This document shows, piece after piece, positions 1-7,507 of a DNA stretch of 64,000 bases; positions within the stretch are counted from its first letter, which is position 1, and every line of letters begins with the position of its first letter. A program made the translations under genes and the position numbers. A model generated the notes under the pieces. It saw only the letters and a list, made by a program, of their open reading frames with translations. It was not told where the DNA came from and searched no databases. Origin of the DNA: JBAIYU01 sp036763085 (GTDB taxonomy: Bacteria; Bacillota; Negativicutes; DSM-1736; Dendrosporobacteraceae); the NCBI RefSeq assembly GCF_036763085.1, contig NZ_JBAIYU010000014.1, positions 62,001 through 126,000 of the forward strand, written 5' to 3'.

Positions 1-265
1 AGTTGACGGCGTTGCTGATGCTCAAGTGGCTGTAGATATTAGTAATGAAAAAAAAGGTAAACTAATAGATGTAAAGAACATTACAGTTTTTGTGAAACCA
101 GGTGTGTCGGCAAATGAAGGTAAAATAGCAAAAGTCACGATAGGTTCGACGTCCTCGGCAGATCGTCCCGAACTAAAGCCTCAGACTAAAGCTAAAATCA
201 GTTACACTATCAATGAGCTATATCAAATTCCTAAAGATAGCATCGAAATAAAAGCACTACACTGA
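1..265 (+). CDS. spoIIIAF: Stage III sporulation protein AF, C-terminal part (cut by window start)
   Basis: The reading frame is already open at base 2 and ends at a TGA at 263–265, giving about 87 residues with no start in the window. The piece is soluble, with no membrane segment, as expected for the C-terminal domain of SpoIIIAF; the membrane-anchored N-terminus would lie upstream. Identification rests on position: 15 bp upstream of spoIIIAG and followed by spoIIIAH, the invariant end of the eight-gene spoIIIA operon. SpoIIIA proteins build the mother cell channel (feeding tube) that joins SpoIIQ in the forespore. SpoIIIAF itself is poorly understood and its sequence is weakly conserved, so the name depends mostly on synteny. 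Confidence 0.82.
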   Translation, partial: VDGVADAQVAVDISNEKKGKLIDVKNITVFVKPGVSANEGKIAKVTIGSTSSADRPELKPQTKAKISYTINELYQIPKDSIEIKALH

Positions 266-280
266 TAAGGGGGAGTTAAG

Positions 281-886
281 ATGAGCGGATTAGAATCAAT
301 TATTTCCGGCGCGAAAAAAATGTGGCCCAATCAATTGATTAAAGCCGGAGTACTCAATACAAGGATGATTTGGCTGGGTGTTATAGGATTAGCTCTATTG
401 ATGGTAGGCGGATTATTCGATTTTCCTGCAACGCAGCAGCGTAATGAGACTCAGATCGAACCACTTAAAGCAACTCAGGTCATGAATCGCAGTTATGAAG
501 ACGCATTAGAATCTAAGTTATCCAATATGCTGTCGCAAGTAAAAGGGGCTGGTAATGTTTCAGTGAGTATAATGCTCGAAAATAGTGCTACACAGGAGCA
601 TGCCAAAAATATAAACAAAGAAACCCGTACTATTCAGGAAAAGGACACAGCAGGCGGCATTCGTACCACTACGGAAACTAAAGAGAGTTCACAGGTTCTC
701 CTAAGTAAAGAAAATGGTGCTGATCACCCTGTTATGGTTCGTGAAATTAAACCGATTATTAAAGGAGTACTTGTTGTTGCTGAAGGTGCGGTAGATTCAA
801 CAGTAAAAGCAAATCTGACCAAGGCTGTCGAGGCAGGATTAGGTCTTCCTTCTTATAAAATTACGGTATTACCGCAAAGAAAGTGA
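281..886 (+). CDS. spoIIIAG: Stage III sporulation protein AG
   Basis: The 201-residue product has one membrane segment at about residues 25–47 after a short basic N-terminus, and then an extracytoplasmic domain. SpoIIIAG of Bacillus forms a large ring in the outer forespore membrane as part of the SpoIIIA–SpoIIQ channel. The C-terminal part (about 80–201) contains VSVSIMLEN and the pattern IKGVLVVAEGA, typical of the ring-building (RBM/secretin-like) fold of the family. A strong ribosome site (GGGGGAG) precedes the ATG. It lies between spoIIIAF and spoIIIAH in the usual order and is expected to be transcribed by sigma-E from upstream of the window. Confidence 0.93.
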   Translation: MSGLESIISGAKKMWPNQLIKAGVLNTRMIWLGVIGLALLMVGGLFDFPATQQRNETQIEPLKATQVMNRSYEDALESKLSNMLSQVKGAGNVSVSIMLENSATQEHAKNINKETRTIQEKDTAGGIRTTTETKESSQVLLSKENGADHPVMVREIKPIIKGVLVVAEGAVDSTVKANLTKAVEAGLGLPSYKITVLPQRK

Positions 887-895
887 GGTTAAAAT

Positions 896-1429
896 ATGAT
901 TGTTGTATCATTGAGAAAATATAAAAAGCCAATAATAGCAGTCGTTTGCTTATTTGTCACAAGCATATTAGCTACTGGGATTTGGCATGTTAAAAGCAGC
1001 ATAGAACAAGCTAAAGCAGATCGATCTAATGCAATGCAAGTTACAAAGGCAGTCTCTAATGAGCAGTCAACGCCAGTAATAAGCACCGATTTTTTCACAG
1101 AATATCGCTTAGAGAGAGATAAAATGAGAAGCGAAAGGTCGGATTTATTGCGAGAAGCAATCAGAAGTGCTGAAACTGAAGAAATACGAAATAAAGCACA
1201 AGAAAATGTTTTGGCTATGGTAAAAGAAAAACAACGCGAATCAGAAATGGAAAGTTTGATAAAGGCTAGAGGCTTTAGCGATGCTTTAGTGTTTTATCGT
1301 GAACACTCGGTAAATGCAATTGTTAAGGCCCCGGTCCTTTCACGTGATGAAGTTATTCAAGTTGCGGATGTTATCAGCCGTGTTTCAGGAGTTAAACCAG
1401 AGGATATAACAATAAGCGCTAAGCCTTAA
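896..1429 (+). CDS. spoIIIAH: SpoIIIAH-like protein
   Basis: The 177-residue product has an N-terminal membrane anchor (about residues 8–27), a charged helical linker rich in Glu, Arg and Lys (about 60–125), and a compact C-terminal domain ending in the pattern GVKPEDITISAKP. This matches SpoIIIAH, which is related to YscJ/FliF ring proteins and binds SpoIIQ across the intermembrane space of the engulfed forespore. It starts 9 bp after spoIIIAG and is the last gene of the operon; a perfect 14-bp terminator stem follows within 25 bp. The middle helical stretch is a likely coiled coil. Confidence 0.9.
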   Translation: MIVVSLRKYKKPIIAVVCLFVTSILATGIWHVKSSIEQAKADRSNAMQVTKAVSNEQSTPVISTDFFTEYRLERDKMRSERSDLLREAIRSAETEEIRNKAQENVLAMVKEKQRESEMESLIKARGFSDALVFYREHSVNAIVKAPVLSRDEVIQVADVISRVSGVKPEDITISAKP

Positions 1430-1451
1430 GAATATATGGATTTGTGAGTTT

Positions 1452-1500
1452 AGGCCTCGTTACAGTTTTATAAAATCTGTAACGAGGCCTGTTTATTTAT
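1452..1500 (+). terminator. Rho-independent terminator of the spoIIIA operon
   Basis: A perfect 14-bp inverted repeat (1452–1465 with 1477–1490) around an 11-base loop is followed by a T-rich tail. It lies 22 bp after the spoIIIAH stop. Confidence 0.9.
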
Positions 1501-1547
1501 ACGATAAGAAAGTATAAAATTTACCTACAGGCATAAGGAGTGAATCA

Positions 1548-1590
1548 GCTTGTGCTGTCGCTAAGGCTCGGCGCAAGCCACGTTTTCTTT
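1548..1590 (+). repeat. Conserved hairpin element, copy 1 of 3
   Basis: The arm CTTGTGC pairs with GCGCAAG (one G·U) around a loop containing CGCTAAGGCTCG, and a T-rich run (CGTTTTCTTT) follows. Very similar hairpins with the same TAAGG-centred loop occur at 21150–21190 and 40010–40047. It sits just upstream of the asp23 promoter. It may be a weak terminator or attenuator, or a small dispersed repeat. Confidence 0.6.
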
Positions 1591-1598
1591 ATTGCAGT

Positions 1599-1627
1599 TT
1601 GTATAATTGGAAATTGTTTGATATAAT
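1599..1627 (+). promoter_or_regulatory. Sigma-A promoter of the asp23-amaP cluster
   Basis: TTGTAT (1599–1604) and a consensus TATAAT (1622–1627) are separated by exactly 17 bp, about 70 bp upstream of the TTG start at 1699. Confidence 0.65.
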
Positions 1628-1698
1628 AATTTAAGTTATAAAATACTAAATAAAGAAATAAATATATTTTAAATACCAACAGATAAGGAGGGGTGCGC

Positions 1699-2094
1699 TT
1701 GGATAAAAGAATTGAAAGAATGGAGCATAATGATGTTGGCTCAATTCGTATTGCTGACGAAGTAGTAGGGATAATTGCTGGGTTGGCTGCGACCGAGGTT
1801 TCTGGAGTTGCTGGCATGAGCGGTGGTTTAGTAGGCGGTATAGCAGAAATGCTTGGCAAGAAGAATTTTTCCAAAGGTGTTAAGGTAGAGGTCGGCGAAC
1901 GAGAAGCTGCAGTCGATCTATATATTATTGTTGAATATGGTGTGCGAATTCCTGAGGTTGCTTTAACAGTTCAAGAAAATGTAAAACGTGCTATTGAATC
2001 TATGACCGGTCTTGATGTAGTTGAAGTAAACATTCATATACAAGGTGTGGGTTTTGGCCAAGAAGGAAAGGATGAAGATATCAGGGTTCGTTAG
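1699..2094 (+). CDS. Asp23/Gls24 family envelope stress protein
   Basis: The product is about 131 residues and begins with the family signature GSIRIADEVVGIIAGLAA, followed by alternating strand patterns (VEVGEREAAVDLYIIVEYGV) and a C-terminal VVEVNIHIQGV. Asp23 of Staphylococcus is an abundant membrane-associated protein linked to cell-envelope stress, held at the membrane by AmaP. The start is TTG at 1699, 7 bp after AAGGAGG; the in-frame GTG at 1693 is too close to that site. The next two genes encode the AmaP-like anchor and a DUF2273 membrane protein, the usual partners. It has its own promoter just upstream. Confidence 0.9.
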   Translation: MDKRIERMEHNDVGSIRIADEVVGIIAGLAATEVSGVAGMSGGLVGGIAEMLGKKNFSKGVKVEVGEREAAVDLYIIVEYGVRIPEVALTVQENVKRAIESMTGLDVVEVNIHIQGVGFGQEGKDEDIRVR

Positions 2095-2106
2095 GAAGGA
2101 GTAAAT

Positions 2107-2649
2107 ATGGGTATCATTGATCGTATAATATTATCAATTTATACATTATTACTGATTGTTTTAGCATTAGGCGTTATTATGCTGTCATTGCGCCTAGTTT
2201 CTTTAGAGATAATTTGGACAAGCCTTTCATACATATACGGGCAGTGGGAAGCTGGCTTAGCCGGGCTGGTATTCCTATTAATAAGCCTTAGACTATTTTT
2301 TGCCGGAATTCGCCCGAAAAATCGCCGAGATACCATAGTACACCATACTGAGATGGGAAATGTGCATATTTCGGTAAGTGCAGTCGAAAACTTGGTCGAA
2401 AAAGTAACGAGAATTATCAGAGGCGTGCGCGATGCCAAAATTTCTGTTGTGCATGATGAGCAAACTGGTCTAAAAATTAGTATTCGTGCTTCTGTTAGTC
2501 CTGAAAGCAATGTGCCGGCGGTAACAAGTGAAATACAGCAGCGAGTAAAAGAGTATATTAAAAATACTGTCGGTATAGATGCTGTTGAAATTAGCATTAT
2601 TGTAGAAAACATATCAAATGATTTTAAACCTAAGCAAAGAGTAAAATAA
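2107..2649 (+). CDS. amaP: Alkaline shock response membrane anchor protein AmaP
   Basis: The 180-residue product has two N-terminal membrane segments (about 5–32 and 43–66) and a cytosolic Asp23-like domain (about 75–172) in which VSAVENLVEKVTRIIRG and VEISIIVENIS resemble the Gls24 fold. AmaP-type proteins anchor Asp23 to the membrane. The ATG lies 8 bp after AGGAAGGAG and 12 bp after the asp23 gene, so the two are surely co-transcribed. The C-terminus is basic. Confidence 0.88.
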   Translation: MGIIDRIILSIYTLLLIVLALGVIMLSLRLVSLEIIWTSLSYIYGQWEAGLAGLVFLLISLRLFFAGIRPKNRRDTIVHHTEMGNVHISVSAVENLVEKVTRIIRGVRDAKISVVHDEQTGLKISIRASVSPESNVPAVTSEIQQRVKEYIKNTVGIDAVEISIIVENISNDFKPKQRVK

Positions 2650-2691
2650 TGAATTTAAACTGCTGGTATTTAGCAAAATAGAGGTGAAAGT

Positions 2692-2919
2692 ATGAACGTC
2701 AAGCTTTTAGAGGAAATATGGCAGCAACATAGTGGGAAAATTATGGGTATTTTGATAGGTCTTATTGTTGGCATATTAATAATTTCCTTTGGCTTTTTCA
2801 AAACCTTATTTATTTTGCTATGTGCTGGGGTAGGCTATATTGTAGGTAAACGCATTGATGAGAAAGAAGATATTATGGATATTCTAGACAAGTTATTACC
2901 TCCGGGCTATCGTCGTTAA
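2692..2919 (+). CDS. DUF2273 family small membrane protein
   Basis: The 75-residue product has a pair of adjacent hydrophobic segments (about 17–38 and 39–54) rich in Gly and Ile, followed by an acidic amphipathic tail (DEKEDIMDILDKLLPP). This is the layout of DUF2273 proteins, which accompany Asp23 and AmaP in Gram-positive genomes. Its biochemical role is unknown. An AGAGGTGAAAGT ribosome site precedes the ATG. Confidence 0.85.
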   Translation: MNVKLLEEIWQQHSGKIMGILIGLIVGILIISFGFFKTLFILLCAGVGYIVGKRIDEKEDIMDILDKLLPPGYRR

Positions 2920-2967
2920 TATTAAAGCAGATATCTTAATACTTTCTTTTAATAAGGAGAAGAATAC

Positions 2968-3375
2968 ATGAGTCGTAGAAAAGCCAGAGAGATGGCCTTA
3001 CAGGCTTTATTTCAATTAGATTACAATCAAACAGATAAAAATGAAGCATTAGATGCAGTGTTTAGTGAAAGAGAAGGAATAACTGATAACGCTAAACTTT
3101 ATGCCCAGGAAATAGTTGAAGGTACACAACGCAATTTACCGCAAATCGATGAAATTATTGCAAATAATTCTACGGAATGGAAATTGGGGCGTATGGCGGG
3201 CGTAGATAGAAATATTACTAGGCTTGCAATATACGAAATGAAGTTTGGTAGAGAACAGTTAGCACCAAATATTATTATTAATGAAGCAGTAGAACTTGCT
3301 AAAACATTCGGTTCAGATGAGTCAGGGCGGTTTATAAATGGAATATTAGGCTCGCTGGTAAAAAACAAGTCTTGA
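2968..3375 (+). CDS. nusB: Transcription antitermination factor NusB
   Basis: The 135-residue product is of normal length. It opens with SRRKAREMALQALFQLDY, the NusB RNA-binding helix, and closes with PNIIINEAVELAKTFG and a conserved SGRFINGILGSL. NusB forms a heterodimer with NusE (ribosomal S10) on boxA RNA and supports rRNA transcription antitermination. The ATG follows AAGGAGAAG. It ends 1 bp before the next gene (stop 3373–3375, ATG 3377), so the two are translationally coupled. Confidence 0.97.
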   Translation: MSRRKAREMALQALFQLDYNQTDKNEALDAVFSEREGITDNAKLYAQEIVEGTQRNLPQIDEIIANNSTEWKLGRMAGVDRNITRLAIYEMKFGREQLAPNIIINEAVELAKTFGSDESGRFINGILGSLVKNKS

Positions 3376-3376
3376 T

Positions 3377-4327
3377 ATGAAGCACTTTTTAGGCATTGAT
3401 ACTAGCTGCTATACTACTTCAGTAGCAATATTAAATGAGTCAGGCCGTCTAATTGCAGATAAACGCAGAATACTATCGGTCAAAGCGGGCGGTAAGGGCT
3501 TGTCGCAATCTGAAATGGTATTTCAGCATACCCGCAATTTGCCATTCTTGGTTGAAGAAGCTGTTGCTGATTGCCAGTTTCCACTGGAATTAGCTGGTGT
3601 ATGTGTTTCGGCATTTCCTCGCCCTATACCAGACTCATATATGCCAGCTTTTTTGGTAGGAGAAGGCTATGCAAGAGCCCTTACTACTATTAATAGAATC
3701 GAGCTTTGGCGGCTTAGTCATCAAGAATTACATATCTTAGCAGGAATATGGTCATCTGGAGGCCCACACACTGATAGGTTCTTAGCTGTACATGTTTCAG
3801 GCGGGACGACAGAGATCGTACTAGTAACAAAAGCAGATAGATTTGATATTAAGCTAATAGGCGGGACTCAGGATTTAAATGCAGGCCAGTTTATCGATAG
3901 GGTCGGTGTTGCCTTGAAATTACCTTTTCCCGCGGGACCTCATTTGGAAAGTATAGCAAGCGAATATCATCAAAATGCTTGTCCTATACCTGTTTCTGTA
4001 AAGGGGATGTTAGCAAGCTTTTCGGGTCCAGCATCTCATGCACAGCGGATGATCGATAAGGGAATTGATTCGCAGGCATTAGCGGCAGGTGTAGAGATAT
4101 GTATAGCTAAAACACTAGCAAAAATAATTATAGCGGCAATATTAGAAACTGGGGTTACCGACGTACTAATGGTTGGCGGTGTTATGTCAAATAATTTCAT
4201 TAGAACGTCGATTAGTCAAACAATCATACATTACGACGCAAAAGTTAGATTGTATTTTCCAGATAAAAAGTTCAGTCCTGATAATGCCGTAGGGGCAGCT
4301 TACTATGCGATGTTAAACGGCACATAA
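3377..4327 (+). CDS. TsaD/Kae1-like (peptidase M22 family) paralog
   Basis: The 316-residue protein has the ASKHA-type fold of the TsaD/Kae1 family. It opens with LGIDTSCYTTSVAIL (phosphate 1 loop), has the HxExH pattern (SHQELHILAG, about residues 114–123) that ligates the metal in TsaD, and has VHVSGGTTEIVLV and a late MVGGVMSNNFIR. It is not obviously the housekeeping tRNA t6A enzyme: the segment around PRPIPDSYMPAFLVGEGYAR differs from canonical TsaD. Many clostridial genomes carry such a second copy next to nusB. Its substrate is unknown. It is coupled to nusB and followed by a tiny membrane-protein gene. Confidence 0.82.
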   Translation: MKHFLGIDTSCYTTSVAILNESGRLIADKRRILSVKAGGKGLSQSEMVFQHTRNLPFLVEEAVADCQFPLELAGVCVSAFPRPIPDSYMPAFLVGEGYARALTTINRIELWRLSHQELHILAGIWSSGGPHTDRFLAVHVSGGTTEIVLVTKADRFDIKLIGGTQDLNAGQFIDRVGVALKLPFPAGPHLESIASEYHQNACPIPVSVKGMLASFSGPASHAQRMIDKGIDSQALAAGVEICIAKTLAKIIIAAILETGVTDVLMVGGVMSNNFIRTSISQTIIHYDAKVRLYFPDKKFSPDNAVGAAYYAMLNGT

Positions 4328-4378
4328 ATCACACTTTAAGCATATGATACATAAAAGTACATATGTGAGGTGAGCTAA

Positions 4379-4525
4379 ATGGTGACCTATATTCTTATAG
4401 GTGCTGTAATTGGCGTGATTGTGGGCCACCTTATTCCGCCTGGTCACTTTTTCTGGTTTCTAGTTGGAGGGATCAGCGGCTATGCAGGTCAGTATTTTCT
4501 AAGTCGTAAATACAAGAATTTTTAA
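4379..4525 (+). CDS. 48-residue glycine-rich small membrane protein
   Basis: A short gene with ATG at 4379, 6 bp after TGAGGTGAG, encodes 48 residues. The product has two hydrophobic stretches separated by HLIPPGH: an Ile/Gly/Val segment with glycine-zipper spacing, and FFWFLVGGISGYAGQYF. It ends in a basic tail (SRKYKN). A terminator hairpin overlaps its stop codon. I do not recognise the family. It could be translated with the upstream TsaD-like gene, which ends 51 bp earlier. Confidence 0.7.
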   Translation: MVTYILIGAVIGVIVGHLIPPGHFFWFLVGGISGYAGQYFLSRKYKNF

Positions 4526-4553
4526 CCAGACTTTTTTGTCTGGTTATTTCGTT
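4524..4553 (+). terminator. Terminator after the TsaD-like gene and small ORF
   Basis: An 8-bp stem (AACCAGAC with GTCTGGTT) around a six-T loop is followed by ATTTCGTTATT. Confidence 0.7.
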
Positions 4554-4638
4554 ATTATTGTTATATATTATTATATAAAGAATTTATTGGGCTTTTTTAA
4601 CAATGTGTTTAAACTGTCCCTAAAATGGGTGATAAGTC

Positions 4639-5862
4639 TTGAGTATCTTAACTGTTACTGAAATTACAAAATATATTAAAGAATTAATTGAAAAGAATAG
4701 AACCTTAAGTAATGCTCTTATTCGCGGGGAGATTTCTAACTTCAAGCGACATTATTCCGGTCATTGCTACTTTACGCTCAAAGATAATGGGGCGACAATA
4801 CGCGCTGTTATGTTTAAGAGTAAAGCTCAGTATTTAAAATTTGCTCCTGCTGATGGAATGAAGATAGTTGCTGGAGGGTACATAAGTGTTTTTGAACGTG
4901 ATGGTCAATATCAATTATATATTGACCATCTTTTTCCCGAAGGAGTGGGAGAGTTAAGCCTTGCTTTTGCCCAGCTTAAGGAAAAACTAGCGGCGGAGGG
5001 ACTTTTTGACGAAATCCGCAAAAAACAGTTGCCTGTTCTGCCTAAGATTGTTGGTATCATAACGTCGCCCACCGGTGCTGCACTCCGTGATATTGTAACC
5101 GTTGCTAAAAGGCGTCATCCTGGTGTTCAGTTGTGTTTGATACCTGTACAAGTTCAAGGCATTGAAGCGCCACAGCAGATTGCAAAAGCACTTGGCTTAT
5201 TTAATGATAAATATAAAGTAGATGTCATCATTTTAGGGCGGGGCGGCGGATCGATTGAAGAACTATGGGGCTTTAATGATGAAGCCGTCGTTCGAGCCAT
5301 CGCAAATTCAAATATTCCCGTGGTTTCAGCAGTTGGCCATCAAACTGATTATACTTTAGCCGATTTTGCAGCAGACTTAAGAGCTGCCACACCATCACAG
5401 GCCGCTGAATTAGTTGTGCCTGATTCAAAAGAATTATCTCGATATATCATGTCGATACGAAATTTGCTTGAATCAAGCTCACGAAATATAATCAAAAATA
5501 AAAAACTGCGAGTAGAACAGTTAAATGAAAGCAGAGTGCTGAGTAATCCGGAAGAAATTTTAAATTCTAAGCGTCAAATAATCGATTTTAATATAAAACG
5601 TCTAGAAGAATTGTTTAGAAATAGTGTGTTAAAAAAACAGCATCAATTTAAGGTTAGTGCCGAAAAATTGTCTACGTTAAATCCTTTAGCGGTACTTGCA
5701 CGGGGCTATGGCATAGTTACTAACACCGAAGGTCATTTAATAAATAAGACAGCAGAGGTTAAAATTGGCCAAAATTTAAAGGTTACCTTAAGTGACGGAG
5801 AGATGTTGGTTGAAGTATTAAGTATATCGGAGGGGCAAAATGAGGAAAGATATTCAAGATAA
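4639..5862 (+). CDS. xseA: Exodeoxyribonuclease VII large subunit
   Basis: The 407-residue product has an N-terminal OB fold (about 1–100; GEISNFKRHYSGHCYFTLKD) that binds single-stranded DNA, then the catalytic domain with IVGIITSPTGAALRDI, the ILGRGGGSIEELWGFNDE signature, and ISAVGHQTD-like VSAVGHQTDYTLAD. A helical C-terminal region (about 270–400) packs with XseB. Exonuclease VII degrades single-stranded DNA from both ends into short acid-soluble oligonucleotides. The start is TTG at 4639 with a weak ribosome site, chosen because the protein begins at the family's usual SILTVTEI. It overlaps xseB by 23 bp. Confidence 0.97.
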   Translation: MSILTVTEITKYIKELIEKNRTLSNALIRGEISNFKRHYSGHCYFTLKDNGATIRAVMFKSKAQYLKFAPADGMKIVAGGYISVFERDGQYQLYIDHLFPEGVGELSLAFAQLKEKLAAEGLFDEIRKKQLPVLPKIVGIITSPTGAALRDIVTVAKRRHPGVQLCLIPVQVQGIEAPQQIAKALGLFNDKYKVDVIILGRGGGSIEELWGFNDEAVVRAIANSNIPVVSAVGHQTDYTLADFAADLRAATPSQAAELVVPDSKELSRYIMSIRNLLESSSRNIIKNKKLRVEQLNESRVLSNPEEILNSKRQIIDFNIKRLEELFRNSVLKKQHQFKVSAEKLSTLNPLAVLARGYGIVTNTEGHLINKTAEVKIGQNLKVTLSDGEMLVEVLSISEGQNEERYSR

Positions 5863-6094
5863 TGTAGACTTATCCTTTGAAGAAGCTTTGGGCAGATTAG
5901 AGGGAATTGTTAGACAGCTAGAAAAAGGCGATGCATCATTAGATGATCTTTTGGCAAAGTTTTCTGAAGGGATAAATTTATCGCAGCTTTGTTTATCAAA
6001 ACTAAATTCTGCCGAACAAATTATAGATAAAATTGTTCAAAGCGAACAAGGCAAAATTACTGAAAAGCCTTTGTTGTTGCAGGAGGGTGAATAG
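5840..6094 (+). CDS. xseB: Exodeoxyribonuclease VII small subunit
   Basis: The 84-residue product has the signature SFEEALGRLEGIVRQLEKGD and a helical tail, as in all XseB proteins, which bind the large subunit in several copies. The ATG lies inside the end of xseA after GGAGGGG. The stop codon shares its last base with the GTG start of ispA (TAGTG), so xseA, xseB and ispA form one tightly coupled unit. This order is common in Firmicutes. Confidence 0.96.
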   Translation: MRKDIQDNVDLSFEEALGRLEGIVRQLEKGDASLDDLLAKFSEGINLSQLCLSKLNSAEQIIDKIVQSEQGKITEKPLLLQEGE

Positions 6095-6972
6095 TGTTTA
6101 AGAGTTATTGTAAAGAGAAAGCATTACTTATAGATCAATGCTTAGATAAATTTGTACCTGCAGATAATTCAGCAGTGTCGGTTATTCTTGAATCAATGAG
6201 GTACAGTTTGTTTGCCGGAGGGAAAAGACTTCGCCCTATCCTACTTATGGCAGCTGCCGACGCAGTTGGAGGAAAAGGGGAGAGATTCTTAAATGTCGCT
6301 TGCGGATTAGAAATGATTCACACTTATTCTTTGATACATGATGATTTGCCAGCAATGGATAATGATGATTATCGCCGAGGTAAACCAACAAATCACAAGG
6401 TTTATGGCGACGGTCTTGCCATTTTAGCTGGAGATGCTCTGCTTACAGCCGCCTTTGAAACAATGCTAAAGCAAGAAGATGTAGAGGCTAAGAATCTACT
6501 TAAAGTAATCCGTGAAATTAGTTTTGCAGCGGGTCCTTATGGAATGGTTGGTGGACAAGCTATAGATTTAGCATCTGAGGGAAAAACTATTGATATGGAT
6601 ACAGTTAAGTTTATGCACCAAGCAAAAACTGGGGCTTTATTTAAGGCCGCGATTAGAGCTGGTGCGATATTAGCAAATGCCTCCAAAGATCAGGTGGAAT
6701 TATTATCAACTTTTGCCGATAATTTCGGCTTAGCTTTCCAGATAACTGATGATATTTTGGATGTTATCGGCAGTCAAGATAAAATAGGTAAACCTGTTGG
6801 TAGTGATATTAGAAATCACAAAGCTACATATGTTACGTTATATTCATTAGACGAAGCGCACAACATGGCGCAGCAGGCGGTAGATAACGCAGTCAAAGCG
6901 TTAGAGCCGTTCGGGAGCGAGGCCGTAATTTTGCGGGAAATGGTTAATTATTTAATAACACGCGATAGTTGA
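6094..6972 (+). CDS. ispA: Farnesyl diphosphate synthase (polyprenyl synthetase family)
   Basis: The 292-residue product has both aspartate-rich motifs of short-chain prenyl transferases: DDLPAMDND (first, near residue 85) and DDILD (second, near residue 220), plus GGKRLRP for diphosphate binding. It condenses IPP with DMAPP or GPP to give farnesyl diphosphate, a precursor of undecaprenyl carriers and quinones. The GTG start overlaps the xseB stop and follows AGGAGG. With dxs about 0.5 kb further on it forms an isoprenoid-precursor neighbourhood. Confidence 0.95.
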   Translation: MFKSYCKEKALLIDQCLDKFVPADNSAVSVILESMRYSLFAGGKRLRPILLMAAADAVGGKGERFLNVACGLEMIHTYSLIHDDLPAMDNDDYRRGKPTNHKVYGDGLAILAGDALLTAAFETMLKQEDVEAKNLLKVIREISFAAGPYGMVGGQAIDLASEGKTIDMDTVKFMHQAKTGALFKAAIRAGAILANASKDQVELLSTFADNFGLAFQITDDILDVIGSQDKIGKPVGSDIRNHKATYVTLYSLDEAHNMAQQAVDNAVKALEPFGSEAVILREMVNYLITRDS

Positions 6973-6982
6973 GGTGGCAGTA

Positions 6983-7447
6983 GTGGCAAACTTTTTCGTA
7001 GCTATGGGACAAAATGTTGTACTGATGTCAGCAATTACAGCCTGGTTTCTTGCACAAGTACTTAAGACTTTAACTTCGTATTGGAAACATGGCGAATTTA
7101 ATGCAGAACGCCTAGTGGGGGCAGGGGGAATGCCAAGCTCACACACGGCACTAGTAGTTGGGCTTGCGTCTGCTGTTGGCTTGCACGATGGTTTAGAGTC
7201 TTCACTTTTTGGTATATCTGTAGTACTAGCCAGTATTGTAATGTACGACGCTGCTGGCGTAAGACAAGCTGCTGGAAAACAAGCCAAGGTTATAAATAAA
7301 TTAGTAAGACAAATGCGTGTTGAACACACAGTTCATGATATAAGATTGAAGGAATTATTAGGGCACACACCACTCGAGGTTATGGCTGGAGCACTTTTAG
7401 GTTTTGCTGTAGCATACGGGTTTAATAAATTGATGATTATTCAGTAA
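6983..7447 (+). CDS. Divergent PAP2 family membrane protein (YuiD-like)
   Basis: The product is about 154 residues with several membrane segments and the phosphatase-like signature GGMPSSHTA near residue 45, the hallmark of the divergent PAP2/DUF212 family (YuiD in Bacillus). By family it may act on a lipid phosphate, but no activity is established. I prefer GTG at 6983, 6 bp after GAGGTGG; an in-frame GTG at 6974 lies inside that ribosome site. It sits between ispA and dxs, which would suit a polyprenyl phosphate substrate, though that is inference. Confidence 0.88.
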   Translation: MANFFVAMGQNVVLMSAITAWFLAQVLKTLTSYWKHGEFNAERLVGAGGMPSSHTALVVGLASAVGLHDGLESSLFGISVVLASIVMYDAAGVRQAAGKQAKVINKLVRQMRVEHTVHDIRLKELLGHTPLEVMAGALLGFAVAYGFNKLMIIQ

Positions 7448-7507
7448 ATTTTTGTTATAATGATTTGGTAATGCTAAAGACGTTGGTTCTGAAAGAAGGG
7501 ACTCCAG

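Noticed and set aside
1549..1563. Five-codon frames (TTG or TTA to TAA) in the hairpin family
   Set aside because: A shared stop codon in the loop is more simply explained by conserved RNA loop sequence; no ribosome site at copies 2 and 3.
1545..1874. 109-residue minus-strand open frame over the asp23 start
   Set aside because: It runs antisense to asp23 and its promoter region, has no ribosome site and low-complexity hydrophobic content; a shadow frame.
2139..2612. 157-residue minus-strand frame opposite amaP
   Set aside because: Antisense to a well-supported gene with no ribosome site.
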